This document shows positions 7,775-15,984 of a stretch of 64,000 bases of DNA, piece after piece. Location of the stretch: contig NZ_HG322951.1 of the NCBI RefSeq assembly GCF_000455325.1, positions 3,982,882 through 4,046,881 on the forward strand, given 5' to 3'. The position numbers were made by a program, and so were the translations under genes. The notes beneath the pieces were generated by a model that ran no database searches, was not told where the DNA came from, and was given only the letters and a program-made list of their open reading frames with translations. The stretch comes from Mycolicibacterium septicum DSM 44393 (GTDB lineage Bacteria > Actinomycetota > Actinomycetes > Mycobacteriales > Mycobacteriaceae). Each line of letters starts with the position of its first letter. The stretch's first letter is position 1.

Positions 7775-9232
7775 ATGCAGCAGGTGCAGGACTCACCACG
7801 CCATCGCACGTTCTTCGGCCATCCCATCGGGCTGGCCAATCTGTTCGGGGTGGAATTGTGGGAGCGCTTCTCGTTCTACGGGATGCTCACCATCCTGGGC
7901 TACTACCTGTACTACACCGCCGTCGATGGCGGCCTGGGGCTACCGAAGAGCACCGCCACCGGCATCGTCGGCGCCTACGGAGGCCTGGTGTACCTGTCCA
8001 CCGTCCTGGGCGCGTGGGTCGCCGATCGGCTGCTGGGCATGGAGCGCACGGTGTTCTACGGCGGGGTGGTCGTGATGGCCGGCCACATCGCACTCGCCGT
8101 CGTTCCGGGCTTGCCCGGCGTCGGCGTCGGTCTGGTCCTGGTCGCCCTGGGATCCGGCGCACTGAAGGCCAACGCGTCCTCGCTGCTGGGCACGCTCTAC
8201 GACAAGAACGACCCTCGTGCCGACGGCGGCTTCACCTTGTTCTACCTCGGGGTCAATCTGGGCGCCTTCGTCGGACCGCTGGCGACGGGACTGCTGCAGA
8301 CGCGCGTCGGCTTCCATTACGGGTTCGGCGCGGCGGCCTTCGGGATGGCGTTGGGGCTCACGCAGTATGTGTTGTACCGGCGCAATCTCGGGACCCACGG
8401 ACGCATCGTGGCAAACCCGTTGCCGCCCCGGGCAATCTGGAAGGCCATCGCCATCGTCGGGGCACTCGCCGGGGCCGTGGCGGTGCTGTTCATGACGCAC
8501 CTCGTCGAGCTGGCCAACCTGTCGCAGTTCACCACCGGCGTGATCGTGGTGGCCTCGGTGGTGTATTTCGCGGTGATGCTGACCAGCTCCAAAGTGTCCG
8601 ACACCGAACGCATCCGGGTCCGCGCATTCATCCCGCTGTTCATCGCCAACGCGGTGTTCTGGTCACTGTTCCAGCAGACGTTCACGGTGCTGGCGGTCTA
8701 TTCCGACGAACGCGTCAACTGGTCGGTCTTCGGCTGGACCGCACCGTCGAGCTGGATCGGGTCGATCGAACCGGTCTGGATCATCCTGCTCTCGCCGTTG
8801 TTCGCGCTCATGTGGACCCGGCTGGGCAACCGGGCACCGACCACTCCGCGCAAGTTCGCCTACGGCGTGATCGGCATGGGTGCGGCGTTCCTGCTGTTCC
8901 TGCCGATGGCACCGACCACCGGCAAGGTGGTACCGGCACTGTTGGTGGCCGGCATCATGGTGGTGTTCGCGGTGTCCGAGCTCCTGCTGTCGCCGATCGG
9001 CCTGTCGGTGACGACAAAGCTTGCGCCAGAGGCATTCCGGGCCCAGATGATGGCGCTGTTCTTCTTCTCCGTCGGACTGGGTACGGCCATGTCGGGCGTG
9101 CTCGCGCAGCGCTACGATCCCGCCCACGAGTTCGCCTACTTCGGCACACTCGGCGCGGTGGCCATCCTCGTCGGTGTGGTGGTTCTGCTGATGTCACCGC
9201 GGATCAGCAGGCTCATGGAAGGGGTGCACTGA
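7775..9232 (+). CDS. POT-family proton-dependent oligopeptide transporter
   Basis: This 485-residue protein has about 12-14 transmembrane helices and the family signature ELWERFSFYG (ExxER, proton coupling) near residue 28. The PTR2 signature region around GALKANASSLLGTLYDKND follows. It should import di- and tripeptides with protons across the inner membrane. The ATG at 7775 fits the usual short N-terminal tail ahead of the GVELWERFSF helix. It converges with, and overlaps by 20 bp, the broken threonine dehydratase gene. The 210 bp before it show nothing I can name. Confidence 0.92.
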   Translation: MQQVQDSPRHRTFFGHPIGLANLFGVELWERFSFYGMLTILGYYLYYTAVDGGLGLPKSTATGIVGAYGGLVYLSTVLGAWVADRLLGMERTVFYGGVVVMAGHIALAVVPGLPGVGVGLVLVALGSGALKANASSLLGTLYDKNDPRADGGFTLFYLGVNLGAFVGPLATGLLQTRVGFHYGFGAAAFGMALGLTQYVLYRRNLGTHGRIVANPLPPRAIWKAIAIVGALAGAVAVLFMTHLVELANLSQFTTGVIVVASVVYFAVMLTSSKVSDTERIRVRAFIPLFIANAVFWSLFQQTFTVLAVYSDERVNWSVFGWTAPSSWIGSIEPVWIILLSPLFALMWTRLGNRAPTTPRKFAYGVIGMGAAFLLFLPMAPTTGKVVPALLVAGIMVVFAVSELLLSPIGLSVTTKLAPEAFRAQMMALFFFSVGLGTAMSGVLAQRYDPAHEFAYFGTLGAVAILVGVVVLLMSPRISRLMEGVH

Positions 9233-10178
9233 CTCCGGACAGGATCTCGGCCAGCAGCGGTGGCTCGATGTTGCCGCCGGAGACGATCACCACCGCCGGC
9301 CCGGCCGGCACCGTCACCTTGCGGTAGCCCGCCAGTGCCACCGCACCGCTGGGTTCGGCGACCAGGTGTGCCCGGTGCGCGAGTTCTCGCACCTCTGAAC
9401 GGATCTCATCCTCGGACACCGTGATGACATCGTCGAGCACACGTTGCAGATGGGCGAACGTCAACGCCGACGGTGTCGAACGCAGTCCGTCGGCGATGGT
9501 CCGGTTGCGCTGCGCCACCGGCCAGTCCACCCGGTGGCCGGCGGCCAGGCTCTCGGCGGTATCCGCGGCGAGTTCCGGCTCGACGCCGAAGATCTTGGCC
9601 TGCGGGCACATCGCGCGGATCGCGGTACCCACCCCCGAGGCCAGTCCGCCGCCGCTGATCGGGATGAAGACGGATGCGACTTCGGGCAGGTCCTGCGCGA
9701 TCTCCAATCAGACGGTGCCCTGGCCGGCGATCACGTCGGGGTGATCGAAGGGAGGTATCAGCACACCGCCGGTGCGCTCGACCAGTTCGGCGGCAACCGT
9801 TTCCCGTTGCCCGGCAGCGCACAGCACCACCTGCGCCCCGTGATCCCTGGTGGCCCGCACCTTCACGGCCGGCGTCTCCTCGGGCATCACGATGTGGGCG
9901 GCGACGCCATAGGCCGCGGCCGCATACGCCACCGCCTGCGCATGATTGCCGCTGGAGTAGGCCACCACTCCCCTGGCCCGTACGCCGGGATCGAGCCGGC
10001 CCAGCGCGTTGAACGCACCACGGATCTTGAAGGCACCGATCGGCTGCAGATTCTCGGGCTTGAGCCACAACGGCCGACCCGGGTCTCCCCATCCGGCCGC
10101 CAGGAGCGGGGTTCGCACGATGTCGGGGTCGATCCGCCGGGCCGCGGCGTCGATGTCGTCGAGGGTCACCAGCTTCAC
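9213..10178 (-). pseudogene. Threonine/serine dehydratase with internal stop
   Basis: The frame from GTG 10178 (AGGAGAG ribosome site just upstream) encodes a fold-type II PLP enzyme: lysine motif GAFKIRGAFNAL, SSGNHAQAVAYAA, and the phosphate-binding GGGLASG. Codon 157 (9708-9710) is TGA where relatives have glycine (GQGT-V/I-G-LEIA), consistent with a single GGA to TGA change. The frame then stays open to a normal end at 9213. The 3' part could start only at TTG 9707 and would lack the catalytic lysine. Full-length enzyme would deaminate threonine or serine to the 2-oxoacid. It may be a real null allele or a base-call error. Confidence 0.85.
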
Positions 10179-10274
10179 GGCACAAGTCTCTCCTGCGGAC
10201 CGGACCGGCGAAAGCCCGGGCCGCGGCGGGCCCGTTACCGTGGAGCGGCAGACCCCCGGCCTTGGAGTGCTCAC

Positions 10275-10697
10275 GTGACCCAGTACAGCTTCGGCATCGT
10301 TCCGCGTTACGCCGAGATCGATCAGCAGGGCGTGGTGTTCAACGGCCACTACCTCACCTGGTTCGACGAGGCGTGTACCGGGCTGTTCGACCACCTGCGG
10401 GTGAGCTATGCCGACCTGATCGCCGATGGCATCGACATGCAGGTGGTGCACACCGAGATCGATTTCCGGGCGCCGGTCCGGTGGCGGGAGCCGGTGCGCG
10501 TCGCCGTGCGGTGCGAGCGCATCGGCACCACGAGCTTCACCCTGGGTTTCACGGTGCTGGGCACCGACGCCTCCGGTGACGAGCGGGCCCGCGTGTGCGG
10601 GAGCAATGTCTACGTCGTCGTCTCGACCGATGACTGGTCCAAGCGGCCCGTTCCCGAAGGCGTTCGCACCGCGCTGAGTTCCGTTGCCGGCCAATGA
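10275..10697 (+). CDS. Acyl-CoA thioesterase, 4-hydroxybenzoyl-CoA (hot-dog) family
   Basis: This 140-residue protein has the family's catalytic helix region YAEIDQQGVVFNGHYLTWFDEA, with the aspartate and glycine that position the thioester, and the strand DFRAPVRW. Such hot-dog proteins form dimers or tetramers and hydrolyse acyl-CoA or acyl-ACP thioesters in the cytoplasm. The GTG at 10275 follows GGAG with 7 nt spacing. It is divergent from the dehydratase pseudogene. Substrate unknown. Confidence 0.85.
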   Translation: MTQYSFGIVPRYAEIDQQGVVFNGHYLTWFDEACTGLFDHLRVSYADLIADGIDMQVVHTEIDFRAPVRWREPVRVAVRCERIGTTSFTLGFTVLGTDASGDERARVCGSNVYVVVSTDDWSKRPVPEGVRTALSSVAGQ

Positions 10698-10734
10698 ATC
10701 TTCCGAGCCGACCGTGCCGCCTCGCCTGCGGCGG

Positions 10735-10740
10735 TAATGT
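10735..10740 (+). promoter_or_regulatory. -10 hexamer, probable leaderless start
   Basis: TAATGT fits the mycobacterial TANNNT -10 consensus and ends 6 nt before the ATG at 10747. No Shine-Dalgarno sequence is present, so transcription probably starts at the ATG. Confidence 0.5.
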
Positions 10741-10746
10741 CTGCTC

Positions 10747-11784
10747 ATGGGCGATCAGCACGATCACCGACCCCAGCGTGAGTTGCCGCCCGGCATGGCC
10801 GAGCAACTGGACCTGCCGCACTCGGGCATGGTCTCTTTCGGGCACCGGCCGTTCCTGACCGAGACCGCCCAGCTCGACGCCTGGCAGCCCGACGTGGCGA
10901 TCGTCGGTGCGCCGTTCGACATCTCGACGACCAACCGTCCAGGCGCCCGGTTCGGTCCCCGGGCGATCCGGGCCACGGCCTACGAACCCGGCACCTACCA
11001 CCTCGACCTCGGTCTCGAGATCTTCGACTGGCTCGAAGTGGTCGATTTCGGTGACGCTTACTGCCCGCACGGGCAGACCGAGGTATCGCACGCCAACATC
11101 CGCGAGCGGGTCCACGCCGTTGCCTCGCGCGGCATCGTTCCCGTGGTGCTCGGTGGCGACCATTCGATCACCTGGCCGTCGGCGACGGCGGTGGCCGATG
11201 TGCACGGCTACGGCAACGTCGGCATCGTGCATTTCGATGCGCACGCCGACACCGCCGACAACATCGAGGGCAACCTGGCCAGTCACGGCACCCCGATGCG
11301 TCGGCTCATCGAATCCGGTGCGGTGCCCGGCACCCATTTCGTCCAGGTCGGGCTGCGTGGTTACTGGCCGCCGCAGGACACCTTCGAATGGATGCTGGAG
11401 CAGGGCATGACCTGGCACACCATGCAGGAGATCTGGGAGCGCGGCTTCAAGGAGGTGATGGCCGACGCGGTCGCCGAAGCCTTGGACAAGGCCGAAAAAC
11501 TCTATGTCTCAGTCGATATCGATGTCCTCGACCCCGCGCATGCGCCCGGCACGGGCACTCCCGAGCCCGGCGGGATCACCAGCGCGGACCTGCTGCGGAT
11601 GGTCCGCGAGTTGTGCCGCACCCACGACGTCGCCGGCGTCGACGTGGTCGAGGTGGCGCCGGCCTACGACCACGCCGAACTCACGGTGAACGCCGCCCAC
11701 CGGGTGGTGTTCGAGGCCCTGTCGGGGATGGCCGCCCGGCGTCGCGACGCCACCCAGACCCCGGCGGGCCCGCCCGCCCGATGA
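10747..11784 (+). CDS. Ureohydrolase (agmatinase/arginase family)
   Basis: This 345-residue enzyme has all the manganese-ligand motifs of the ureohydrolase superfamily: GGDHS near residue 138, DAHAD near 162, and SVDIDVLDPAHAPGTGTPEPGG near 258. These enzymes release urea from a guanidino compound. The long N-terminus and the PGARFGPRAIR motif fit the agmatinase branch, but guanidinobutyrase, guanidinopropionase and guanidine hydrolase cannot be excluded by eye. The start is supported by a -10 directly upstream and no ribosome site. An acidic small protein and a GerW-like protein follow. Confidence 0.85.
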   Translation: MGDQHDHRPQRELPPGMAEQLDLPHSGMVSFGHRPFLTETAQLDAWQPDVAIVGAPFDISTTNRPGARFGPRAIRATAYEPGTYHLDLGLEIFDWLEVVDFGDAYCPHGQTEVSHANIRERVHAVASRGIVPVVLGGDHSITWPSATAVADVHGYGNVGIVHFDAHADTADNIEGNLASHGTPMRRLIESGAVPGTHFVQVGLRGYWPPQDTFEWMLEQGMTWHTMQEIWERGFKEVMADAVAEALDKAEKLYVSVDIDVLDPAHAPGTGTPEPGGITSADLLRMVRELCRTHDVAGVDVVEVAPAYDHAELTVNAAHRVVFEALSGMAARRRDATQTPAGPPAR

Positions 11785-11868
11785 GTGGCGCAAAATCCAC
11801 GTTGAAACACCAGTTCCCGGGTAGCACAATCGGTATGCACGGCGATGCCGGTCGGTGAGGGGGCAATC

Positions 11869-12096
11869 ATGACACACGCCAACGGTGACGGATTCGATGA
11901 CGACGCTTTCGACGACGACGCGCCGGAGGCCGACGTCGTCGAACAACTGATACCGGTCGGTGTCGACGACGAGGACGACGCGATGTCGGATCTGCGGCGG
12001 GTGCGGATCTCGACGGACACCGACGCCACCGAGGCGGACCTGATCGATCAGGCCATCGTGGTGCCACTGGACGACGAGTCCGACTTCGACCGCTGA
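11869..12096 (+). CDS. Small acidic protein, unknown
   Basis: A 75-residue protein starting at the ATG at 11869 (AGGGGG just upstream). Nearly a third of its residues are Asp or Glu, with runs such as DGFDDDAFDDDAPEAD, and it has no cysteine or membrane segment. It is only 17 bp before the next small gene in the same direction, so the two are probably co-transcribed. Acidic low-complexity proteins can bind basic partners or metal ions, but nothing specific can be claimed. Confidence 0.65.
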   Translation: MTHANGDGFDDDAFDDDAPEADVVEQLIPVGVDDEDDAMSDLRRVRISTDTDATEADLIDQAIVVPLDDESDFDR

Positions 12097-12113
12097 CAGG
12101 AAGGATGCCCGGC

Positions 12114-12443
12114 ATGCGCTTGCCCGATGCACTCGACAGCATCGCCGCCGATACCGCGACCACCTCACGGGTTTTCGGTGACCCGTACGTGACGCCCGAC
12201 GGAGCGACGGTGATACCGGTCAGCAAGGTCCGGCACCGCCCCGACGGGCGATCCCATTCCAGGCCACTGGGGATCTTCGTCGTCAAGGACGGCAAACCCA
12301 CCTGGGTTCCCGCCATGGACTCCACGCGTATCGCCTTGATGGGCGAACTGATCGGGTTGGTGGCAGCGACATTGGCCACGGCCGCTATGGTGCGTCGTCC
12401 ACCGTGGCCGGATGTGCGCGGCGAGTTCTCGCGGCGAATCTGA
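12114..12443 (+). CDS. GerW/YtfJ-like small protein
   Basis: The core reads VFGDPYVTPDGATVIPVSKV and then PLGIFVVKDGKPTWVPAMD, which matches the two conserved strands of the GerW (YtfJ) sporulation-protein family. The glycine-rich middle usual in that family is replaced by a short Arg/Pro segment. A hydrophobic helix (GELIGLVAATLATAAM) lies near the C-terminus. I prefer the ATG at 12114 because AGGAAGG sits 9 nt upstream; the ATG at 12105 directly abuts it. Mycobacteria do not sporulate, so the role is unknown. The last 59 bp overlap ccdA on the other strand. Confidence 0.68.
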   Translation: MRLPDALDSIAADTATTSRVFGDPYVTPDGATVIPVSKVRHRPDGRSHSRPLGIFVVKDGKPTWVPAMDSTRIALMGELIGLVAATLATAAMVRRPPWPDVRGEFSRRI

Positions 12444-13275
12444 CCCGCCATAAGCCCAGGGCCACCAATACCAGCAGGGCGAGCACCCACGGCCAGGCCC
12501 CGTGCCGGTGCACCCAACCGGCGATCGTGCCCTGGACGCGTCCGGCGGCGGCGATCACCGGATCGTCGGGATTTCCTGTGGCACTGAACAATTGGATCTC
12601 ATACCAGCCGTAGTACGCGACATAGGCGCCGACGGCGATCAGCAGCGCTCCGCTGATCCGGCTGATATAGGGAACCACCTGCCGCAGCCGGTCGATCACC
12701 ACCGTGCTGGTCAGCGCGGTAGCGACGGCCAGCACCCCGACGACGAGGGTGAAACCCGCGGCGTACGCGGCGAACACCGCCACCCGGTGCACCGCCGTGT
12801 TCGATTCCAGGGTCGCCCCGGTGACCGCCAGGAACGGCCCCACGGTGCACGACAGCGACGCGAGCGCGTAGCCGACCCCGTAGCCGGCCATCGAACCGAG
12901 CCCTGCGGTCGGAGCCCAACCGGCCCGGCCCGCTACCGCGTCCGGCAGCAACAGCCCCAGCCTGCGGCCGGCCAGCAACCAGCAGCCGAGGACGACCAGG
13001 ACGACACCGATGAGCAGCGTGACGTACGGCAGGTAGCGCTGGACGGTGTTCGCTGCCGCCACCGTGAGCAGCCCGAAGGTGCCGAACACGGCCACGAATC
13101 CGGCGGTCATCACCACCGTGGCGGCCAGCGCCCGCCCCAGGGCGGGCAGCGGTCCGCGCGGCGAGGTGCCCCGCACCACCAGCGCGAGGTACCCGGGCAG
13201 CAGGGCGAACCCGCAGGGGTTGAGCGCCGCGACGAGGCCGGCGCCGAACGCCAACCCCACCAGGTTGTCTGGCAC
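12385..13275 (-). CDS. ccdA: CcdA/DsbD-type thiol-disulfide membrane transporter
   Basis: This 296-residue polytopic protein carries the paired cysteines of the CcdA family: NPCGFALLPGYLALV in the first helix and SLSCTVGPFLAV in a central helix. CcdA passes electrons from cytoplasmic thioredoxin across the membrane to extracytoplasmic thioredoxin-like proteins. It lies 9 bp downstream of the MPT53-like gene, the same pairing as Rv2878c-Rv2877c in M. tuberculosis, so it most likely supplies reducing power to, or exchanges disulfides with, that protein. The C-terminal extension after the sixth helix contains one further membrane segment. Confidence 0.9.
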   Translation of the reverse strand: MPDNLVGLAFGAGLVAALNPCGFALLPGYLALVVRGTSPRGPLPALGRALAATVVMTAGFVAVFGTFGLLTVAAANTVQRYLPYVTLLIGVVLVVLGCWLLAGRRLGLLLPDAVAGRAGWAPTAGLGSMAGYGVGYALASLSCTVGPFLAVTGATLESNTAVHRVAVFAAYAAGFTLVVGVLAVATALTSTVVIDRLRQVVPYISRISGALLIAVGAYVAYYGWYEIQLFSATGNPDDPVIAAAGRVQGTIAGWVHRHGAWPWVLALLVLVALGLWRVRFAARTRRAHPATVDDAP

Positions 13276-13284
13276 GCCGGATGA

Positions 13285-13764
13285 CTAGCTCTTCAGGGCC
13301 GCGACCCGATCGGCCAGCTCTTGCTGCGGCATGGCCGAGGTCGGGTTGTTGACGAACGTCGATGACCCGTCGGCGCGGTAGAAGACGTAGGCGGGTTGCC
13401 ACGGCACGTTGTACCGCGCCCAGATCGACCCGTCAGCGTCGTTGAGGTTGGGGAAATTGAGGTGGTACTTGTCGACGAACCCCTGCATGGCCCCCACGTC
13501 GGAATGGGCCGCCACGCCGACGAAGCTGACCTGCGGATTGGCCGCGGCGACCTGACTCACCGACGGTGCCTCGGCGTTGCAGAACGGGCACCACGGGGTC
13601 CAGAACCACAGCACCGCGGGCCGCCCGGCCAGGCTCGACCCGTTGAACGGGGCGCCCGACAAGGTGGTCCCGGTGAACTGCATTCGATCGTCAGCGGCCG
13701 CAGTCGGCGCCGCGACCAGTGCGAACACCATCGCGACCGCACAAAACAGGCCTCGCATCCTCAT
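13285..13764 (-). CDS. mpt53: Secreted thioredoxin-like protein, MPT53/DsbE family
   Basis: The product (159 residues) has a signal peptide ending APTAAADD and a thioredoxin fold with active site WCPFC (FWTPWCPFCNAEAP). The cis-proline loop VPWQPAYVFY follows. M. tuberculosis MPT53 is a secreted DsbE-like oxidase; the signal and ccdA partnership match. I chose the ATG at 13764, 7 nt after AAGGAG; an ATG two codons later is possible. It probably forms or exchanges disulfides in exported proteins. Confidence 0.9.
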   Translation of the reverse strand: MRMRGLFCAVAMVFALVAAPTAAADDRMQFTGTTLSGAPFNGSSLAGRPAVLWFWTPWCPFCNAEAPSVSQVAAANPQVSFVGVAAHSDVGAMQGFVDKYHLNFPNLNDADGSIWARYNVPWQPAYVFYRADGSSTFVNNPTSAMPQQELADRVAALKS

Positions 13765-13871
13765 GACAAGTCTCCTTCGGTCAAGTCGCAGCACACGCGT
13801 GGCCTGCGCATACCCCCTAACACGGCGCTCGACACGCGGAAGTTCAACCGACCGGGAGATTCGTGCAGCCG

Positions 13872-14753
13872 TCAGTTCTGCCGCGGCAACAGCTCGGCGG
13901 TGAACCGATCCACGAAGGCGGCGCGGTCGGCGGGACCCGCCGCCCTGATCACGAACTTGGTCAGGCCGGCGGCCTGGTAGCGATCGAGTTGGCGGTGCAG
14001 ATCGGGCCAGTCGGCCGCGATCAGGTCCTCGGGGTCGACATCGGGTCTGCGGCGACGGACCGCCGCGAGCAGATCCGCCGGCAGTGCGCCGTCCCCCACG
14101 GCAAGGCTGATGCCGAAGTGGTCGGGTTCGATGGTGCGGCCCGCCGCAACCGCCTCGGCCTCGATGCGGCGGCGGGCCGCGGCCGCCTCGTCGGGGGTGA
14201 GAAAGCTGCCCAGCCACCCGTCGCCGAATTTGCCGATCCGGGTGAGGGCCGCCGGCGCCGACCCACCCAGCCAGATGTCGATGGGGGTCGCCGGTACCGG
14301 TTGTACCTGTGCGGAGCGGACTGTGAAGTACTCGCCCTCGAATGACACATCGCCGCCGCGCAGGGCGGCCCGCAGCAGGTCAAGGGATTCGTCGAAGACC
14401 GCGGCCCGCCGGCCGTCGGGAACCACGAAGATGTCGCGCTCGGGCGGCAGCGCCGAATGCAGCCCGAACGCGGGCAGCACCCGTTTAGGCGCCAGCGCTG
14501 CCAGCGACGCCAATTGTTTGGCCACCAGAACGGGATGGCGGCCCGGCAGGATCGCCACCGAGGTCCCGACCTTCAACCGCCGGGTGCGGGCCAGCGCGTA
14601 GGCCATGCCGACGAACGGATCCACCGCCGGGGTATAGACCAGTTCGGAGAACCACACCGAATCGACACCGGAACTCTCCAGGTGATCGATGACGCCGGCC
14701 AGCTCGTCCGGGGTGGTTTCAGCGCCGAGTCCCACGCCGAAGCGAACCTTCAT
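13872..14753 (-). CDS. F420-dependent LLM-class oxidoreductase
   Basis: This luciferase-like (LLM) protein has the TIM-barrel opening KVRFGVGLGAETTPDELAG and conserved strands VDSVWFSELVY, RRLKVGTSVAILPGRHP and IDIWLGGSAP. Mycobacterial members of this branch use coenzyme F420. The substrate is unknown. From the ATG at 14753 it has 293 residues. In-frame ATGs at 14768 and 14777 would add five or eight residues, and none of the three has a clear ribosome site. It is divergent from the DUF6188-like gene. Confidence 0.8.
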   Translation of the reverse strand: MKVRFGVGLGAETTPDELAGVIDHLESSGVDSVWFSELVYTPAVDPFVGMAYALARTRRLKVGTSVAILPGRHPVLVAKQLASLAALAPKRVLPAFGLHSALPPERDIFVVPDGRRAAVFDESLDLLRAALRGGDVSFEGEYFTVRSAQVQPVPATPIDIWLGGSAPAALTRIGKFGDGWLGSFLTPDEAAAARRRIEAEAVAAGRTIEPDHFGISLAVGDGALPADLLAAVRRRRPDVDPEDLIAADWPDLHRQLDRYQAAGLTKFVIRAAGPADRAAFVDRFTAELLPRQN

Positions 14754-14840
14754 CTGGGGATGTCCCATGCCATTCATATTCGACCCAACACCGGAGATGC
14801 GCCTCTTGTGCCCGGTCGTTCGGCGGTTCAGAGTAAGACA

Positions 14841-15281
14841 ATGAGCGAACAATGGATTCAAGGGTGCTTGGTCCAGCGGATCACGTTTCGTGATGGCCTG
14901 GTGCTCAACCTCGACGACTACAACGAACTGGTCATCTCGGTTCCGCTGGAACTGACGCTTCCGGCGACCGGTACCGACGATTCCGAAGTGGTGTCGCTCG
15001 ACCCGCGCGCCCTGCGCAACGAGGTCCGCCCGCTGTTCGATTTCGCCGGCCAACGCTGCACACATGCCGACTGGGAGAACGACGGCAGCCTTCACCTTGG
15101 TTTTTCCGACGGCCACCGGATCGATGTGCGGCCCGACGACCGCCAGACCTCGTGGGAGCTGTACGGGAAGTACCACGGCTACGCCGCATGCCTGCCGCAC
15201 GGGCGGGTCCGCGTCGTCCGTCACGATCAGGATGACTCCGATCAGGACGGCGACGGCGTCCCCACCCGTGAGAGCGGCTGA
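14841..15281 (+). CDS. DUF6188-like protein
   Basis: A 146-residue soluble protein with the pattern WIQGCLVQRITFRDGLVLNL, then a strand-rich middle and GHRIDVRPDDRQTSWELYGKYHG. This is the architecture of the DUF6188 family of actinobacteria, whose function is unknown. The C-terminus is acidic and low complexity. No catalytic residues are evident. Confidence 0.68.
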   Translation: MSEQWIQGCLVQRITFRDGLVLNLDDYNELVISVPLELTLPATGTDDSEVVSLDPRALRNEVRPLFDFAGQRCTHADWENDGSLHLGFSDGHRIDVRPDDRQTSWELYGKYHGYAACLPHGRVRVVRHDQDDSDQDGDGVPTRESG

Positions 15282-15322
15282 ACCGGCATACGACGCGGCC
15301 GCTGGTACCTACCGGCGGGGCA

Positions 15323-15805
15323 TCAGCCGACGCCGACCCCGATGATCGGGACCCAGACGCCGAACAGCCAGACGCCCCACTGCCGGAATCCGTTGTCCCA
15401 CACCGGGTTCAAGTCATAACCCCAGTAGTTGACCCGCGGCGGAAGCGGTCCGCCGTTCCAGTGCATCGGTGGCGGCGGGCCCCAACCCCACGGCGGCGGG
15501 CCCCTGCGGTCATCCCACCAGTCGTGCCGGTTGTCCGCCCACCAGGGGCCCTTGTCATCCCAGTGATCGCGGTGGTCGAAATCCGGGCCGCGATTGCCGA
15601 AATCGCGCCCACGATCGTCGAAATCACGGTCATGGCCGGGCGGCCCGCCGTTGCAGAACGGGAAGCAGTCGTCGTTACCGTGCCCCGGCTTGAGCGGGAC
15701 CGGCACAGCGGGCGATGCCGACGCCGCAGGAGCCCCCAGCCCCGCAGCGCCTATTCCGAACGCGCCGACCGTCAACGCAGCCGCCACGAACTTGGTCAGT
15801 TTCAT
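15323..15805 (-). CDS. Secreted Trp/Asp/Pro-rich protein
   Basis: The ATG at 15805 is preceded by AGGAGG. A clear signal peptide (KLTKFVAAALTVGAFGIGAAG, cleavage after ASASP) leads to a mature part with one CFPFC pair, repeated D-R-D/H segments rich in tryptophan, and a Pro/Gly/Trp tract. The C-terminal 30 residues are ordered and hydrophobic (WGVWLFGVWVPIIGVGVG). About 160 residues. Family not recognised; similar low-complexity exported proteins are common in mycobacteria. Confidence 0.72.
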   Translation of the reverse strand: MKLTKFVAAALTVGAFGIGAAGLGAPAASASPAVPVPLKPGHGNDDCFPFCNGGPPGHDRDFDDRGRDFGNRGPDFDHRDHWDDKGPWWADNRHDWWDDRRGPPPWGWGPPPPMHWNGGPLPPRVNYWGYDLNPVWDNGFRQWGVWLFGVWVPIIGVGVG

Positions 15806-15972
15806 ACCTGGACCTCCTACAGTCGTGACCCCGGCGCCGGCCATCCCCCAATGGCCCGGCGCCGCAACGCCTTGCAAACTCACCGCTGGACCGAGCGGCG
15901 AGAACGTGCACCCCGGAGGGGTATCGCGCCGACGGATCCGAGCGTTACGCGTTCTCCGGTCGGCTCCGGCTC

Positions 15973-15978
15973 TAACCT
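15973..15978 (+). promoter_or_regulatory. -10 hexamer of cyp124, probable leaderless start
   Basis: TAACCT ends 6 nt before the GTG at 15985. This favours 15985 over the overlapping GTG at 15983 (out of frame) and implies a leaderless mRNA. Confidence 0.45.
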
Positions 15979-15984
15979 GGCGGT

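Noticed and set aside
9213..9707. Separate 3' dehydratase gene starting at TTG
   Set aside because: It lacks the PLP lysine and reads in the same frame as the upstream half; a nonsense change is simpler.
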